64,000 nucleotides of DNA from Andrena cerasifolii (GCF_050908995.1 NW_027484927.1:89104-153103); one strand, 5' to 3'; numbered from the stretch's first letter, positions 7,263 through 18,350 are shown. Notes: generated by a model not told the origin, from the letters alone. A program made the numbers and translations.

Positions 7263-10200
7263 TTACAACGGAATTTTATAATGTCCCCAGGGCAGAGTGT
7301 CGGTCGAATCGGGTACGATATACCGCTTGTCGTCGTATGGACTTAGAGCGATTTTGGATTCTGAAATGTTGTACACTTTATGCAATTTAGACCGTATGCA
7401 TGATTGTCTGCGAACCATTTCGATCTCCTTTTGCAAACACTGCGCGTAGTCGTCGAAAGTTATCGTCCTGGCTATGACGTTGGTCTTGACGCCTTTCGCC
7501 TTTTTCGTATCTCTTTTGCCGTCTACGCGAAGTGGATACATTTTCGCTCTAAGACCTACGAACTCGGTCATTATAACACCGTTATTTTCGTCCTTCATCA
7601 GCCCCGGGACCTTCTTATTTAAGCGGGGCATATTATATGGATTGTCAGTAGGATAATCGCTTGTGTCGAATCTATCGATATTACGTTTCATGGACTCGTA
7701 GATATCATCGCATCGAATATGATAAATGAGACTGTATGTGTCGGTGTATAGAATTTTACAATTTTGATCGTGCAGGGGAGACATGTACTCGTGATGAAAT
7801 TCGTACAAACAAATTTTTTATAAGTCTAGAATGCACATACCCACATATATCGGTTTGTTGAATTTCACCTCGAGTTTTCGCAATTCAACAGCTATTCAAT
7901 TTTCCGAAAAAACACTTCTGCTGTGGAAATTCGGTTTCGCGATCATTGCCTCCGCGCCATATCGCCCTTCCCAATGTGTTAAAAGTTTTACATCTACGTG
8001 ATTTCGCACATTTTCCATAGTTTTACCGAATACCGCGTTGTTCATCAATTTGTACAAATTTTTTTCCAAGTCGTTTGTCGCGCATGTACTAAACCGTGTA
8101 TTGAGTTCGATGTAATCGCGGAGCCAGGGAGATTGAGCGAATTGAAGCGCGCGGTGTATCTTTATAATACGAAAACCGTGACTCGTGCACTGCTGCAGGT
8201 TGCGATAATGGATAATGTACCGCTGCTTATCGTATAATGTTGCGAGTAGCTTGTCGTGTCTGCTGCCAGGTGGTTTGGCACGCGTCGGGCAGAACTGTAG
8301 ATCGGCGTGAGCGTCGTGCAGATGTTGCGGATATTCCAGATCTACCTCCAGAATGTATCCCGTGGGCGAATCGATAGCGATCGAAAACACGTCAAAATTT
8401 GCGACATCTTCGGCCCATTGAAATTTGGCGTATGGTAGGAGCTGGCACATTGCCTATCCGTACAAATTGTTCACGTCAAAGTACATCAAGTACGATGACT
8501 GTTCCGATGGGTCGTAAGATGATATGTACTTGTTATTGGTGTGTGCGTATCTTCCGGAACATTGGCTTAAACCGCCACGCATACCGCGTTCGATAAACAT
8601 GACCATGTCAACGTCTGTGAGCAATTCGAATGTAATTTTGGTATGTTTTACCATGGCATCCCACGTAAAGCCAGGTAAAGTATAATAATGCGCTGAATCT
8701 AATCCGTAACTCTTGATACAACTTTCGCGAAAATTTTCAAAAATATCTGCCAATAATAAGACATCTGTTTTCAAATACAAGACGCTGTATTCGCCCAAGG
8801 TTCTAATCCCAAAACGCTGCCAGACAGTCTCGGCGTGTGCGTAATCGCTCTCGGATACAGTCTCACCCGTTAACGAACTGTAGAATGACTCGCGCGGTGG
8901 TAAGCATGGATCCTGCAGCTTGTTCGCGCAATCAAGGTATTCGTATGGAAATACACCCTTTCGCGTCAATAAATTGAAATCTTCGATGGATAATGTTTCA
9001 AATTCGGATCGTAAAAATTATATTTTATCCGCGCTAAGAAAACATGCTAATTTGTCGAGACTGGTATTGAGAAAATTGTACGAATCGATGAATCGCAATT
9101 TAATACATTTTCGCGAGTTTGAGTCAGCCGTATCTTCAACATTTTTTGTGAATGAAATGTACTTTTCTTTCGTTATGGTCAATACGTCAACGCTGCCTTC
9201 GAAACCGGTAGCTATTTCCTCGATAATGAAATGCAAATCGTAGCCGGATAAATTATGGTGAACTATAGGGATGTGAAACGCATTTTTATAATTTAAATTG
9301 CACTCCGAATGTGGTGGGCCTCTAAACCGTCCGGATAGATGGCAATGATCGCGAACTCGTACATCTTCAGCCTTGAATGGTTCTTCGCAAATATGACAGT
9401 GTGTTGCATTGCGAAATGTCGTCCATTGTTCGGGAGTTAAATCAAGCATGGGAACATTGCTGGTCAGAATGGGTTTGGCGAAGTTTGCAAAATTTTCCAG
9501 TTCGTTGACGAACCATGAAACACAATCCGCGTCGCGGCGACATCGATACGTCGACACTGATATTTCGTACGAGCAATGCATATAATATGCAATGCTGTGC
9601 ACTTTATGGTGTTGATACGCGCGCAATTTACTATCCATTTCACCCATTCGGTGATTGTCCTCTGTTTTTTCAATGATGCACTCGAGATCGGCGTATACCA
9701 CGAAGGGGAGCCGCTCCTTCATACAGTGGTTGCTGAATTTGAGCAGATTGTTTCCTTCGCTGGGCAACAGGATGGCGCAATCATTCATTTGCCCGCAGTC
9801 CAGCGAATGGGCCTCCAACTTCTCGGCAGATCCAAAGTAGTGCATGCATCTGCAAAAAATAAAAAAAAAATTATTTAATTTTTTTCAACGATATTTTTTC
9901 AACGTTTCATAAGTTTATATACATACCGATCGCAGATGAATTTTTTTCTTTGTGTCTGCTCAGCTGTGCACCCACCAGCCTGGATAAGTCCTTGATCAGC
10001 AAACCGTGCCCTACATCGCCGTGCTTATGATTCGGCGTGTAGAGCAGATTGACGTGTCGATCCCTCTTTTGGCTGGTGAGGCGCAGCGGAAAGACCCACG
10101 ATCCTTTCTCCATCCCGAAGGTGTACACGTTGACGGAGATGCCGTTCTACCGCTGAAACTTCCCAAGCTGCTCCAGGGACATTGGAATCTCAATGCCCCG

Positions 10201-10974
10201 GAGATTTAGCACGGATGCATAGTTGGGGTGTGAACTTGAGCAATCAACGTGTATTTCGGCTGGATGGAGAGCTGCGACCACTGCCCACGCGAAACATGCA
10301 TTGTCCGGGGATTGCGCACTAATCGTCGCCTTCTTCAGCGACAATTTCCGCGGCAACTTGTGGTGACACCCGACACGCAGCGGATTGTACTTATTAACAT
10401 TGACGGTTAGGTTGAGAATCCTCGTCAATGCCCATCCGCTGTCGCGGTACCACTCTTGCAGATCGGATGTGCCGAAGAGTTCGCAGTTCCGGGTATTGAT
10501 GCTTTTACAACCATGCTTGTCACCTGCCACAAATTCGCCGTTAAACACAGTGTTCACTTTGAGGCTTCGACGTTTCCTCAAAGCGCCCCGCACATGCTCC
10601 AGCACAATGGTCCCCGCATCCTGGAGGAAGTTGCGCGGCTCGATATAGTTCGAATTTAACACGGCACCAGTTAATACGCGACTATCGAACGCAATGTCTA
10701 TTTCGAGCCACAAAAGTCCTGTGCTTGAATGTCCGGCACCTTCGCGCACGAAACGACCGCGCAACGAATGTTTCAATCGTTCGAGCCGCGCGATTCGAGT
10801 AATCAGCGATTGTTGAACACCGATCGATAATCGCGGGCGTTTCACTCGGCTGTGTTCTTCCAACGATTCGATGCACTCGTTGCACCGTTCTTCCCACGCG
10901 AGGTACTCATCGCGTGAAATCAATCGTGCAGATTGATCCAACAATTGACGTTCTATTTGCGCGAATTCCCCCAT
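7263..10974 (-). pseudogene. Polinton family B DNA polymerase (protein-primed), two exons, multiply disabled
   Basis: This is the replicative polymerase of the element. Exon 1 (10974-9927) starts at ATG 10974 (MGEFAQIERQLLDQSARLI) and carries the N-terminal domain with ILNLTVNVNKYNPL and SPDNACFAWAVVAALHP. Exon 2 (9849-7263) has ExoI (FVVYADLECI), an endonuclease VII-like Cys/His insert (CHICEEPF, DHCHLSGRFRGPPHSECN), ExoII (NLSGYDLHF), ExoIII (YLKTDVLLLAD), motif A (YFDVNNLYG) and motif B (LMNNAVFGKT). Motif C reads YTDTYS instead of the usual YTDTDS: the second metal-binding Asp is Tyr (codon 7734-7736). In-frame stops lie at 10147 (TAG), 9018 (TAA), 8454 (TAG), 7896 (TGA) and 7818 (TAA). 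A T7 run at 9941-9947 sits where the frame slips by one before the splice site. About 1200 codons in all, a normal length. Dead as a polymerase. Confidence 0.9.
9850..9926 (-). other. Spliceosomal intron (77 bp) in the DNA polymerase gene
   Basis: On the minus strand exon 1 ends CTGCGATCG and is followed by GTATGTATAT, a consensus insect 5' splice site. The intron is AT-rich and ends with a T-rich tract and TTTTTTGCAG before ATGCATGCAC. Joining the exons brings CDR and CMHYFGSAEK together, as expected for this conserved Cys-rich stretch ahead of the exonuclease domain. The length is typical for short insect introns. Confidence 0.8.
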
Positions 10975-11176
10975 GGTTGTAAATGGAATATGTCTTTTCC
11001 GCGCAACACGTTGCAGCGATTTGAGACTTTGTGCAGTTTAGAGTGCGCTTTTAAGACTGACACCATTGTTTGGTATCTCTGCCTAACTCTTTTGGCGTAC
11101 CCCCATCCCTCGAATGCACCGCATGCAAAAACGACGATCCGTCCCAGCATGGTTCTGTGCAGTTTCTGCCGATACA

Positions 11177-11201
11177 GCATAATTCTTTCTATGATTCGCG
11201 C
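11177..11201 (+). repeat. Copy A of a 25 bp repeat flanking the orphan gene
   Basis: A 25-base sequence beginning GCATAATTC and ending ATTCGCGC is repeated perfectly at 12318-12342. A third, partial copy lies at 11252-11273. Each copy is preceded by a related TTTGCTGACGC- or TTTCTGCCGAT-like stretch. The region 10975-11440 between polymerase and orphan gene holds no convincing gene; the frames seen there on the minus strand are driven by these repeats. Confidence 0.85.
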
Positions 11202-11251
11202 GTATGACGAATTAGCGCGCAAAATCATCCGACACAGTTTCTGCTGACGCC

Positions 11252-11273
11252 GCATAATTCTAAGATTCGGCGC
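11252..11273 (+). repeat. Partial third copy of the 25 bp repeat
   Basis: GCATAATTCT is followed by AAGATTCGGCGC, a shortened and altered version of the copy at 11177. The bases before it (CAGTTTCTGCTGACGCC) match the bases before copy A (CAGTTTCTGCCGATACA) closely. Confidence 0.7.
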
Positions 11274-11444
11274 TTTCACAGATATTATATTACATTCAAC
11301 ACATGTCGAGACATTTATCCTTGAAGGTGGGGCTCAAATTACATACAAACGCGCGATATGTTGCGATGTTAAGATTGGAAAACATTATGGAGAAATTGGT
11401 AGCTTTAAAATAAAATGCTGTGGTGGGGGAGGCAATTGCACCTC

Positions 11445-11497
11445 TATTTAAGCCGAGCTCTTGGACGCTATTCCATCAATCGCTCAGTAGCCTCAGT
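11445..11497 (+). promoter_or_regulatory. Candidate core promoter of the orphan gene
   Basis: TATTTAAG at 11445-11452 is followed by two TCAGT initiator-like motifs at 11484 and 11493. The spacing is slightly longer than the usual 30 bases, so this is tentative. The orphan gene's first ATG lies at 11548. Confidence 0.35.
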
Positions 11498-11547
11498 GAC
11501 TTTGACGGAACAGACGGTACTCCATAAAAAATATAGTGCACATCAAA

Positions 11548-12200
11548 ATGTACAAACACAGCTTAAACGATTCATCCTGCGCAGCCGGCAACGATGGTGG
11601 GTTTCCAAATAATTGCCAACAACAGCAGCAACAACAACAACATCATCAACAATCCCATATGAAGTATGTACGCGTTACTATACACTTTTCATTTACTTCA
11701 TTCACTGTAAACGCAAACGATCGAAGTATCAATTTCATGTAAAATGAAATTTGTTTCTTACAGTTCTGGATCCGTGGAAGCTCTTGCTACAAAACGAGGT
11801 GGACATACTCCAACGATTACGCAGCAACGCAACATCGCCCCAAACTCACATTCTAATTGATCATTTACGACTAGAGTTCACGCGTATGCATGTTGATCAA
11901 CTTATTAAAATCACCGATAATCGCGTTGTCATATATATGACTGAAGCCACGATGTGTAAAATATTCGCGTACAATCATTGCATTGAACATATGTATACGT
12001 GGCTGACTGAAAATATATACTCTGTAAGCAGTAAATATGCCACTTTCATAGACGTTCCACGTAGCGCTACCGCGCCAAAAGATTATGTAAAATTAATTTC
12101 TGAAAGCGAACACTTCGAACAGCATTCATTGATCGATTGTGAATTGTTAGCATGTGCAATCAATCATATTGTGGATGATGCTCGTAGTAAAAAATGTTAA
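11548..12200 (+). CDS. Unrecognised two-exon gene in the Polinton, frame mismatch at the splice
   Basis: Exon 1 runs from ATG 11548 (MYKHSLNDSSCAAGNDGG) through a Gln/His tract (eight Gln, CAA/CAG codons) to 11663. It is followed by GTATGT, and a 100 bp intron ends TTTCTTACAG at 11763. Exon 2 (11764-12200) is open for about 145 codons: VLDPWKLLLQNEVDILQRL, THILIDHLRLEFTRMHVDQL, MCKIFAYNHCIEHMYTWL, SLIDCELLACAINHIVDDA, then a stop. The splice as read puts exon 1 one base out of phase with this long frame, so either a one-base indel or a different junction is involved. The sequence looks helical, with no signal peptide, membrane segment or known motif. A broken relative lies at 6998-7165. I do not recognise the family. 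It sits outside the core Polinton gene set, at the polymerase end. Confidence 0.5.
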
Positions 12201-12317
12201 ATTATATTCTTTTAATTTTATATTTGTAACAATATAAATATCTTAAACGTATATTATTTCTCCATTTCATTCACCCATCATCCTCCTCGTCACCTAACTT
12301 TAAGATTTGCTGACGCT

Positions 12318-12342
12318 GCATAATTCTTTCTATGATTCGCGC
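12318..12342 (+). repeat. Copy B of the 25 bp repeat
   Basis: This is a perfect second copy of the 25-mer at 11177-11201. The similarity continues loosely downstream: both copies are followed within about 150 bases by a GCGCGA...GTAGCGA/GTTGCGA...GTTAA stretch (around 11354 and 12399). The orphan gene is thus bracketed by a diverged direct repeat. Confidence 0.8.
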
Positions 12343-12860
12343 TGCCAAGTGACATCGCCCTGCACGGCTGCTCCAGAGGAGTCGAATTACGCGAGATCGC
12401 GCGAAACGTAGCGACGTTAAATCGGAACGCTTTGAAATACTGTTCGCTTTAGAATGCATGCGATTCTATCCCCTATGTAGTGGTGTCGCTTTCCCTCCTA
12501 GAATTTTAACTTTAAAGTAATGCTCCGCCTCTTTCCCTCGGAGACGCGGTGTCGAAAAACGCCGATCTTTCCCGACATCGTCCGAAACAATTTCTGATGC
12601 ATATTGGCTTGGAATAAAATTTCTTGGACAGTCCCCACCCTGGGTTAGGTCTGAAAAAATTTTCGGGTGGGCCAAGTTCTGAAAGAGATTTTTTTCGGGG
12701 GTCAACGCCTCCCTCTGAAAAATTTCCGACGATGGGTCAGGTCTGGAGAGTCCTCCGCGGCGTTTCGGCCCGAACTGATCCCCTCCACGCTTACGGCTTT
12801 CCCCAATCCGCGGCTCGTGCCCGCGCACCCGGTCTTCTTCTCCCCGCATTTTTTTGTTTA
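12343..12860. other. Non-coding stretch between Polinton and AT-rich block
   Basis: I see no gene here. The 127-codon minus-strand frame (12466-12849) is rich in Arg, Gly and Pro and has no family features. From 12630 the sequence has repeated GGTCTG/CCCTCTGAAAAATTT-like pieces that look like degraded non-coding repeat. The end of the Polinton, with its terminal inverted repeat, should lie in or before this stretch, but the other terminus is outside the window, so I cannot place it. Confidence 0.4.
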
Positions 12861-15800
12861 TTTTTTTTTTAAATTTAAAAAAAAATTTATATCTTTTTGT
12901 TAATTTTTTTTAAATTATTTTAAAAACATTTTTTAAAATTATTTTAAATTTTCTTTTAAACTATTTTAATTTTTTTTAATTTTTTTTAATTTTTTTTTTA
13001 AATTAAATTAAAATTATTTTTAAATTTTTTAAAATTTTTTTTAAAATTTTTTTCTTTTTAATTTTTTTCTTAATTTTGTTTTAATTTTTATTTATTTATT
13101 TTTATTCATTATTTATTTTTTAATATATGTATTTTTAAATTTTTTTTTGAATTCTTTTTTTTTAAATTTAAAAAAAAAAATTTTTAATTTTTTTTCTTTT
13201 TAATTTTTCTAAAAAGAAATGTTATTTTTAAATTTTTTTTTCTTCTTAATTTTGTTTTAATTTTTATTTATTTATTTTTTAATATATGTATTTTTAAAAT
13301 TTTTTTTTATTTTTTGAATTTTTTAAAAAATTTTTTTAAATTTTTTTTTTAAATTTTTTTAAAATTTTTTTTTAAAAAGTATTTTAATTTTTTTTCTAAA
13401 TCATTTAAATAAATTTTTTAAAAAATCTTTATTAAATTTTTTTTAAATCCTTTAAAAAAATTTTTTATAATTTTTTCAAAATTTTTTTTTATAATTTTTA
13501 AAAAAAAATTTTATAATTTTTTCAAAATTTTTTTTTATAACTTTTAAAAAAATTTTTATAATTTTTTGAAAATTTTTTTTTATAATTTTTAAAAAAAATT
13601 TTTTGGAAATTTTTGTTCTTAAATTTTTGTTTAATTCTTTATTTATTTATTTATGTTAGAGTGTGCAGGTCGAAAAAAGGAAGATAATACGCGGTCAGTT
13701 TCAAGTGATATAATTAACTTTTAGAAAGTACAATTTGGAAAACGTTAAGACGGTCAACCCGCGCGTGTCGCTAGGTTGGGACGAGTACAGAGAGGGGATC
13801 CAGAGGTCGCCGTCTGGAGTGAGTCCCAGGGCATCAAGGCAGCGTTTTCACGACTGCCTGGTGCGTCCGCAATGTATGTTGCTCTATCTCCAACAATTCA
13901 TTTTGTAATTTTTTAAAACAAAATTTTTCTGATTTTTTTAATAATTTTTCTTAATTTTTAAAAAAAAAATTTATATTTTTCTCTTTTTAATATTTTTGTT
14001 AATTATTTTAAAAAAATTAAAAATTATTTATAAAAATTTTTATTTTAATTTTTTTTAAATTTTTTTTTAAAATTAAAAAAAAAATTTTTATTTTTTTTTA
14101 ATTAATTACTTATTTTTTCCTTTTCATTTAAAATTTTATTTATTTTTTTTTTTTAATTTTTTTGTTTAATTTTTATTTAATTTTTTTTAATTTTTTTATA
14201 TTTTTTTACAATTTTTTTAAAATTATTTTTAATTTTTTTATAAAATTATTTTTAAATTTTTTTATAAATTTAAAAAAAAAATTTTTAATTCTTTTTAATT
14301 GTTTTTTTTCTTTTAATTATATTTATTTAATTTTTTAAAAACTTTATTTGTTTTTTTTTTATTTTTTTTAAAAAAAATTCTTTTTAATTTTTTTAAAAAA
14401 AATTTTTTAGTTTTATTTTTTAATTTTTTTTAATTTTCTTTTTCGAATTTTCTTTCAATTTTATTTGAATTTTTTTTATTTAAATTTTTTTTAATTTTTT
14501 AAAAATTTTTAAAATAATAAAAAAAAAATTTTAAAATTAATTTTCTTTAACAATGAAAAAATAAAAAAATAATAATAATGGAAAAAATAATTAGGAGCAA
14601 AAAAATAAATAAAATAAAAAAAATTACAAAAAATAAAAAAACAATTAAATTTTTTTTTTAAAAATTAAAAAGGAATTATAAATTTTTTTAAAAATTACCA
14701 AATAAATAAATGAAGAATTAAACAAAAATTTAAGAAAAAAATTTGAAAAAAATAAAAAAAAAGAATTAAAAATTTTTTTTTTAGAAAAATTAACAAAAAA
14801 TTTTTTTTTAAAAAATTAACAAAAAAAATTTTTTAGAAAAATTAAAAAAAAATTTTTTTTAAAAATTTAAAAAATTATCAAACAAATTTTTTTAGAAAAA
14901 TTAACAAAAAATTTTTTTAAAATTTAAAAAATTATCAAAAAAATTTTAAAAAATTTAAAAAATTATCAAAAAAATTTAAAAAAATTTAATGAAAATTAAA
15001 CAAAATTTTTTATAAAAATTAAAATAAATTTTTAAAAATTTAAAGAAAATATTTTAAAAAAATATAATTTTTTTTAAAATTTAAAAAAAAATTAAACAAA
15101 ATTTTTTTAAAAAAATAAATAAAATTAAATAAAATTATAGAAAATTTAAAAAATTAAAAGAAAATTTGAAAAAGAAAATTAAAAAAAATAGAAAAAAATT
15201 TTAAATTAAAAAAAGAATTTTAAAAAAAAATTTAAATATTACAAAAAAAATTTATAAAAATTTAAAAAAATTTAAAAAAGAATAAAAAAATTAAAAAGAA
15301 AAAATTAAAAAAATAAAATAAAATAAAATTAAAAGAATTAAAAAAATGAGTTTTTAAATTTTAAAAATATTAAAAAAAGAAATATTTAAAAAAAAATAAT
15401 AAAAATGGAAAAAATAAGTGAAAAATTAAAAAAAGATTTTAAAAAAAATTTTAAAAATATTAAAAAAAAATATAATTTTTTTAAAATTTAAAAAAAAATT
15501 AAAATTTTTTTTTTTAAAATAAATAAAATTAAATAAAATTATAGAAAAATTAAGAAATTAAAAAAAAATTAAAAAATAAGAATATAAAAAAAATTAAAAA
15601 CAAATTAATTTAAAAAAAAATTTAAATTAAAATAAAAAAATTTTTTTTTAAATTTTAAAAATTAAAAAAAAAAATTAATTAAAAATAAAACGCAAAAAAT
15701 ATAAAAAAAATTTTTAAAAATATTATAAAAAAATATAAAAAATTAAAAAAAAAATATAAAAAATTTTAAAAAAAATTATAAAAAAATAAAAAAAAATTAT

Positions 15801-16441
15801 AAAATTTTTAAATTTTTTTTAAAAAAATTAACAAAAATATTCAAAAGAAAAAATTATAAAAAAAATTTTTTAATTAAGAAAAATATTTTATACAAATTTT
15901 AAAAAAATTATAAATTTTTTTTTTTAAATTACCAAATAATTTAAGAAACAAAATTTGAAAAAAAGAAACATTTAAAAAATTAAAAAAAAATTTTTTTTAA
16001 ATTTAAAAAAAAATTTAAAAAAATTCTTAAAAAATTTTAAAAAATTTTTTTAGAAAAATTAAAAAAAATTAGGAAAATTAAAAAAAATTAAATATTAAAA
16101 TTTTTTTTTTAAATTTAAAAAAAATTTTAAATATTTAAAAAAAATAAATAAAATTTTAAAAAAAATATAAAAAAATTAAAACAAAAATAAAAAAACAATT
16201 TAAAAATTTAAAAATTTGTTTTAAAAAGAATTAAAAAAAATATAAAAAAAATGTAATAAAAAAATTTAAATATATTTTTTAAAAAATTTTTTTAAAAATT
16301 TTAAGAAATTAAAAAAAAAATTTTAATTTATAAAAAATTTTAAAAAAATATATATAAAAATTTTAAAAAATTTAAAATAAAAATTAAACAGAAATTTTTT
16401 TTAAAAAAGTAAAAAATAAATTAAAAAAATAAAATTGGAAA
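12861..16441. repeat. A/T low-complexity block with strand-skew switch
   Basis: Nearly 3.6 kb is built almost only of A and T homopolymers of 3-10 bases. From 12,861 to about 14,510 the plus strand is T-dominated; from there to 16,441 it is A-dominated. The sole exception is a roughly 240 bp ordinary-composition island (13,655-13,905). No genes. It may be real AT-rich heterochromatin or an assembly consensus problem in long homopolymers; the sequence alone cannot decide. Confidence 0.85.
13655..13905. other. Ordinary-composition island inside the AT block
   Basis: About 240 bases of balanced composition lie between two A/T blocks. The plus strand has one open stretch ending at a stop near 13,908, containing VNPRVSLGWDEYREGIQRSP and FHDCLVRPQCMLLYLQQF. 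No start codon, no family I recognise. It could be a fragment of a transposon; the retroelement's missing 3' LTR would be expected on this side, but no LTR ends are visible. Confidence 0.35.
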
Positions 16442-18276
16442 AAATAAGTACCATCTCAATGTCCACCTTCGCCTCCTTCCTTAAGGGCTGACGATGTTGT
16501 GTGCGGCGTGCCTTCCAAAAACGGTATCCAATCCAGACATTAAGGAGGATGATGAAGATTCCTCCCAGTCCGGGCAGTCCATAGGTAACATAAGTTGTAA
16601 GGTTTTCGGTTTGGGGATGGGTGGCCAGCTCCCTTGCCTGTCTTTCAATGTCTTCCAGGGCGACAGCGTTTGCTATCGCATGGGCGTCGTGAAGGGTCCC
16701 CTGGGGTTCCTTTCCTTGATGGTCCGACAAGATTTTCTCGTGATGTTCCATGAGCGTTGGCAGGATCCCTGTGATGTCTATGTCAATGGATGGTTTGAAA
16801 ACGGTTGTCAATTTCTCGGTGTCAACTCCGGATGCCCAGACCTGATCTGTGCCGATCTTAGCCTGACAATCTCTCTCCAGTTGTAATATTCCGCCCCCCC
16901 CCCCCGGAGCATTTCATATCCGGCCGCGTGCTTGTTGCATTGGATCTGCAGGGCCTGGGTGTCTTTGATGGAATATAACCAGGTGTTGGGTGCGACCATC
17001 TTCTTGAGGAAGGTTCGACTTCCGGGAAGGGCCTTGATGTTGCAACTAGACCACTTGATGTTCTGTGGTCTTAACAACGCATCCGTCTCGCAGCTAGGTG
17101 CGTTCTCCAAGTCCTGGAGCGGTATGCTGAGTTCGCACATGTACATCCGAGGGTGATTCCTACATGCTGTGATATAGTTCTCGTTGGACATGAAGTATTG
17201 GGTATTGGTTTGGCTGATTGCCAAATATTGTGTTCTTGGTACTGTGAATATTGGGGTATAGACATTGGTCGATATAGACTGGAACGAAGGGCACGGTTGT
17301 AGGTGATAAAGGTCAAAGGGGATTTGGTCTAGTAAAGGGATGTCGAGTGACAAGATAATTCGACCCTGTATGTAAGCAACGTTTAATTTGGTCACCCCTT
17401 GTAATTGTTCGGAATTTAATTCTTCTGGAGTCAGCGGGAATACGTACGGCGTGGTTTCGCGAATTCGTTCGCAAGTTTGCGCAAGCTGACTGGGGGACAA
17501 TACGGCCGGATGTAAGATACCGATTTTCGCGTACGTGAGCGCGTCCGCAATTATGATGAGCGCGGGTCACGTACTCGTCCACGTGTCTGGTCATCAAAAA
17601 TGTCCACGTCGAATTGTAATTCTACTTTTGTTTCTCGTTCGTCTAATTGTAATGTACCCGCCGTTATTTCCTTAATTCTAGCGCCCATGTTTTGCACGGA
17701 ACCCGTAACAGCTTTTAGTGTGTTGTGTATATCCTGGAATTCGGATTTTATAATGTGTGTTTGGTTTCCTAACAGTTCGGCTAAGTGATTTTGATCCTTG
17801 TACAGTTTATCTATTTCCTTATTGTAATATTGGGCGTGGTCGCTGTCTAAAGTTCCGAAATGGGCCTTACTCAGCGATCCGATGAATCCTAATGGTACCG
17901 ATCGCTTGGTGCGGCGGAGCGGTGGTTTTCCGAGAATACTGAGTAGCAGTTCCTCGTAGCGTTTACTGTCGAGGAGTTTTCGTTGCAAGGCCACGTTAAG
18001 GGCGTCGGCCGGGCAAGGCGTCCAGTTATTTGTATTACATATTGTCTTGATCCGGTCTATCTGGGGTTGAATCTGCGGTCTCGAAGCTAAAACTTCCGCG
18101 ACTCCTATGCCAGTGACCAGCCTCCATTGGGTATGGAAGATTCGGAGGGGTCTGATCCTTTCGTAGTAGAAGCCCGGGTTGTGGGTCAATTGCGATATCT
18201 TGTAGTCACCATCGATGATGTAACTATTAACGATCGTCCACAGGGACGCAAACAAAAACAGCCCACGTCCGTCCAT
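16442..18276 (-). pseudogene. env: Errantivirus-like envelope (baculovirus F-like fusion protein), two frameshifts, truncated
   Basis: The envelope gene is of the gypsy/errantivirus type, homologous to baculovirus F class I fusion proteins. From ATG 18276 (MDGRGLFLFASLWTIVNS) there is a hydrophobic signal peptide. A furin-type site RRTKR (residues 121-125) precedes a fusion-peptide-like SVPLGFIGSLSKAHFGT and a long helix (KEIDKLYKDQNHLAELL). The first frame ends at 17551; the second (from about 17545, IGILHPAVLSPSQLAQTCER) carries the Cys-rich ectodomain to a C12 run at 16894-16905, where the frame slips again. The third frame has a transmembrane segment LPGLGGIFIILLNVWIGYRF and a short basic tail, then dissolves into A/T sequence at 16,441, so the 3' end is missing or unresolved. 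Confidence 0.85.
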
Positions 18277-18350
18277 TGTGGCCGTAGTACGAAGATTTTC
18301 CGAAAATGTCAAATTCGCGGGGGAATTCTATTGTTTTTAGTAAATGTCTA

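Noticed and set aside
2330..10149. Stop-codon readthrough or recoding in the Polinton, because several in-frame stops are TAG.
   Set aside because: The stops are mixed (TAG at 2330, 2751, 3054, 8454, 10147; TAA at 5169, 7818, 9018; TGA at 7896) and coexist with frameshifts and catalytic substitutions. Plain decay explains all.
10953..11279. 108-codon minus-strand frame upstream of PolB.
   Set aside because: Most of it is the 25 bp repeat translated (two RIIERIM/IMRRQQ-like pieces), it overlaps the PolB start, and it has no family features.
12466..12849. 127-codon minus-strand frame.
   Set aside because: Low-complexity Arg/Gly/Pro composition, overlapping frames on the other strand, no family features.
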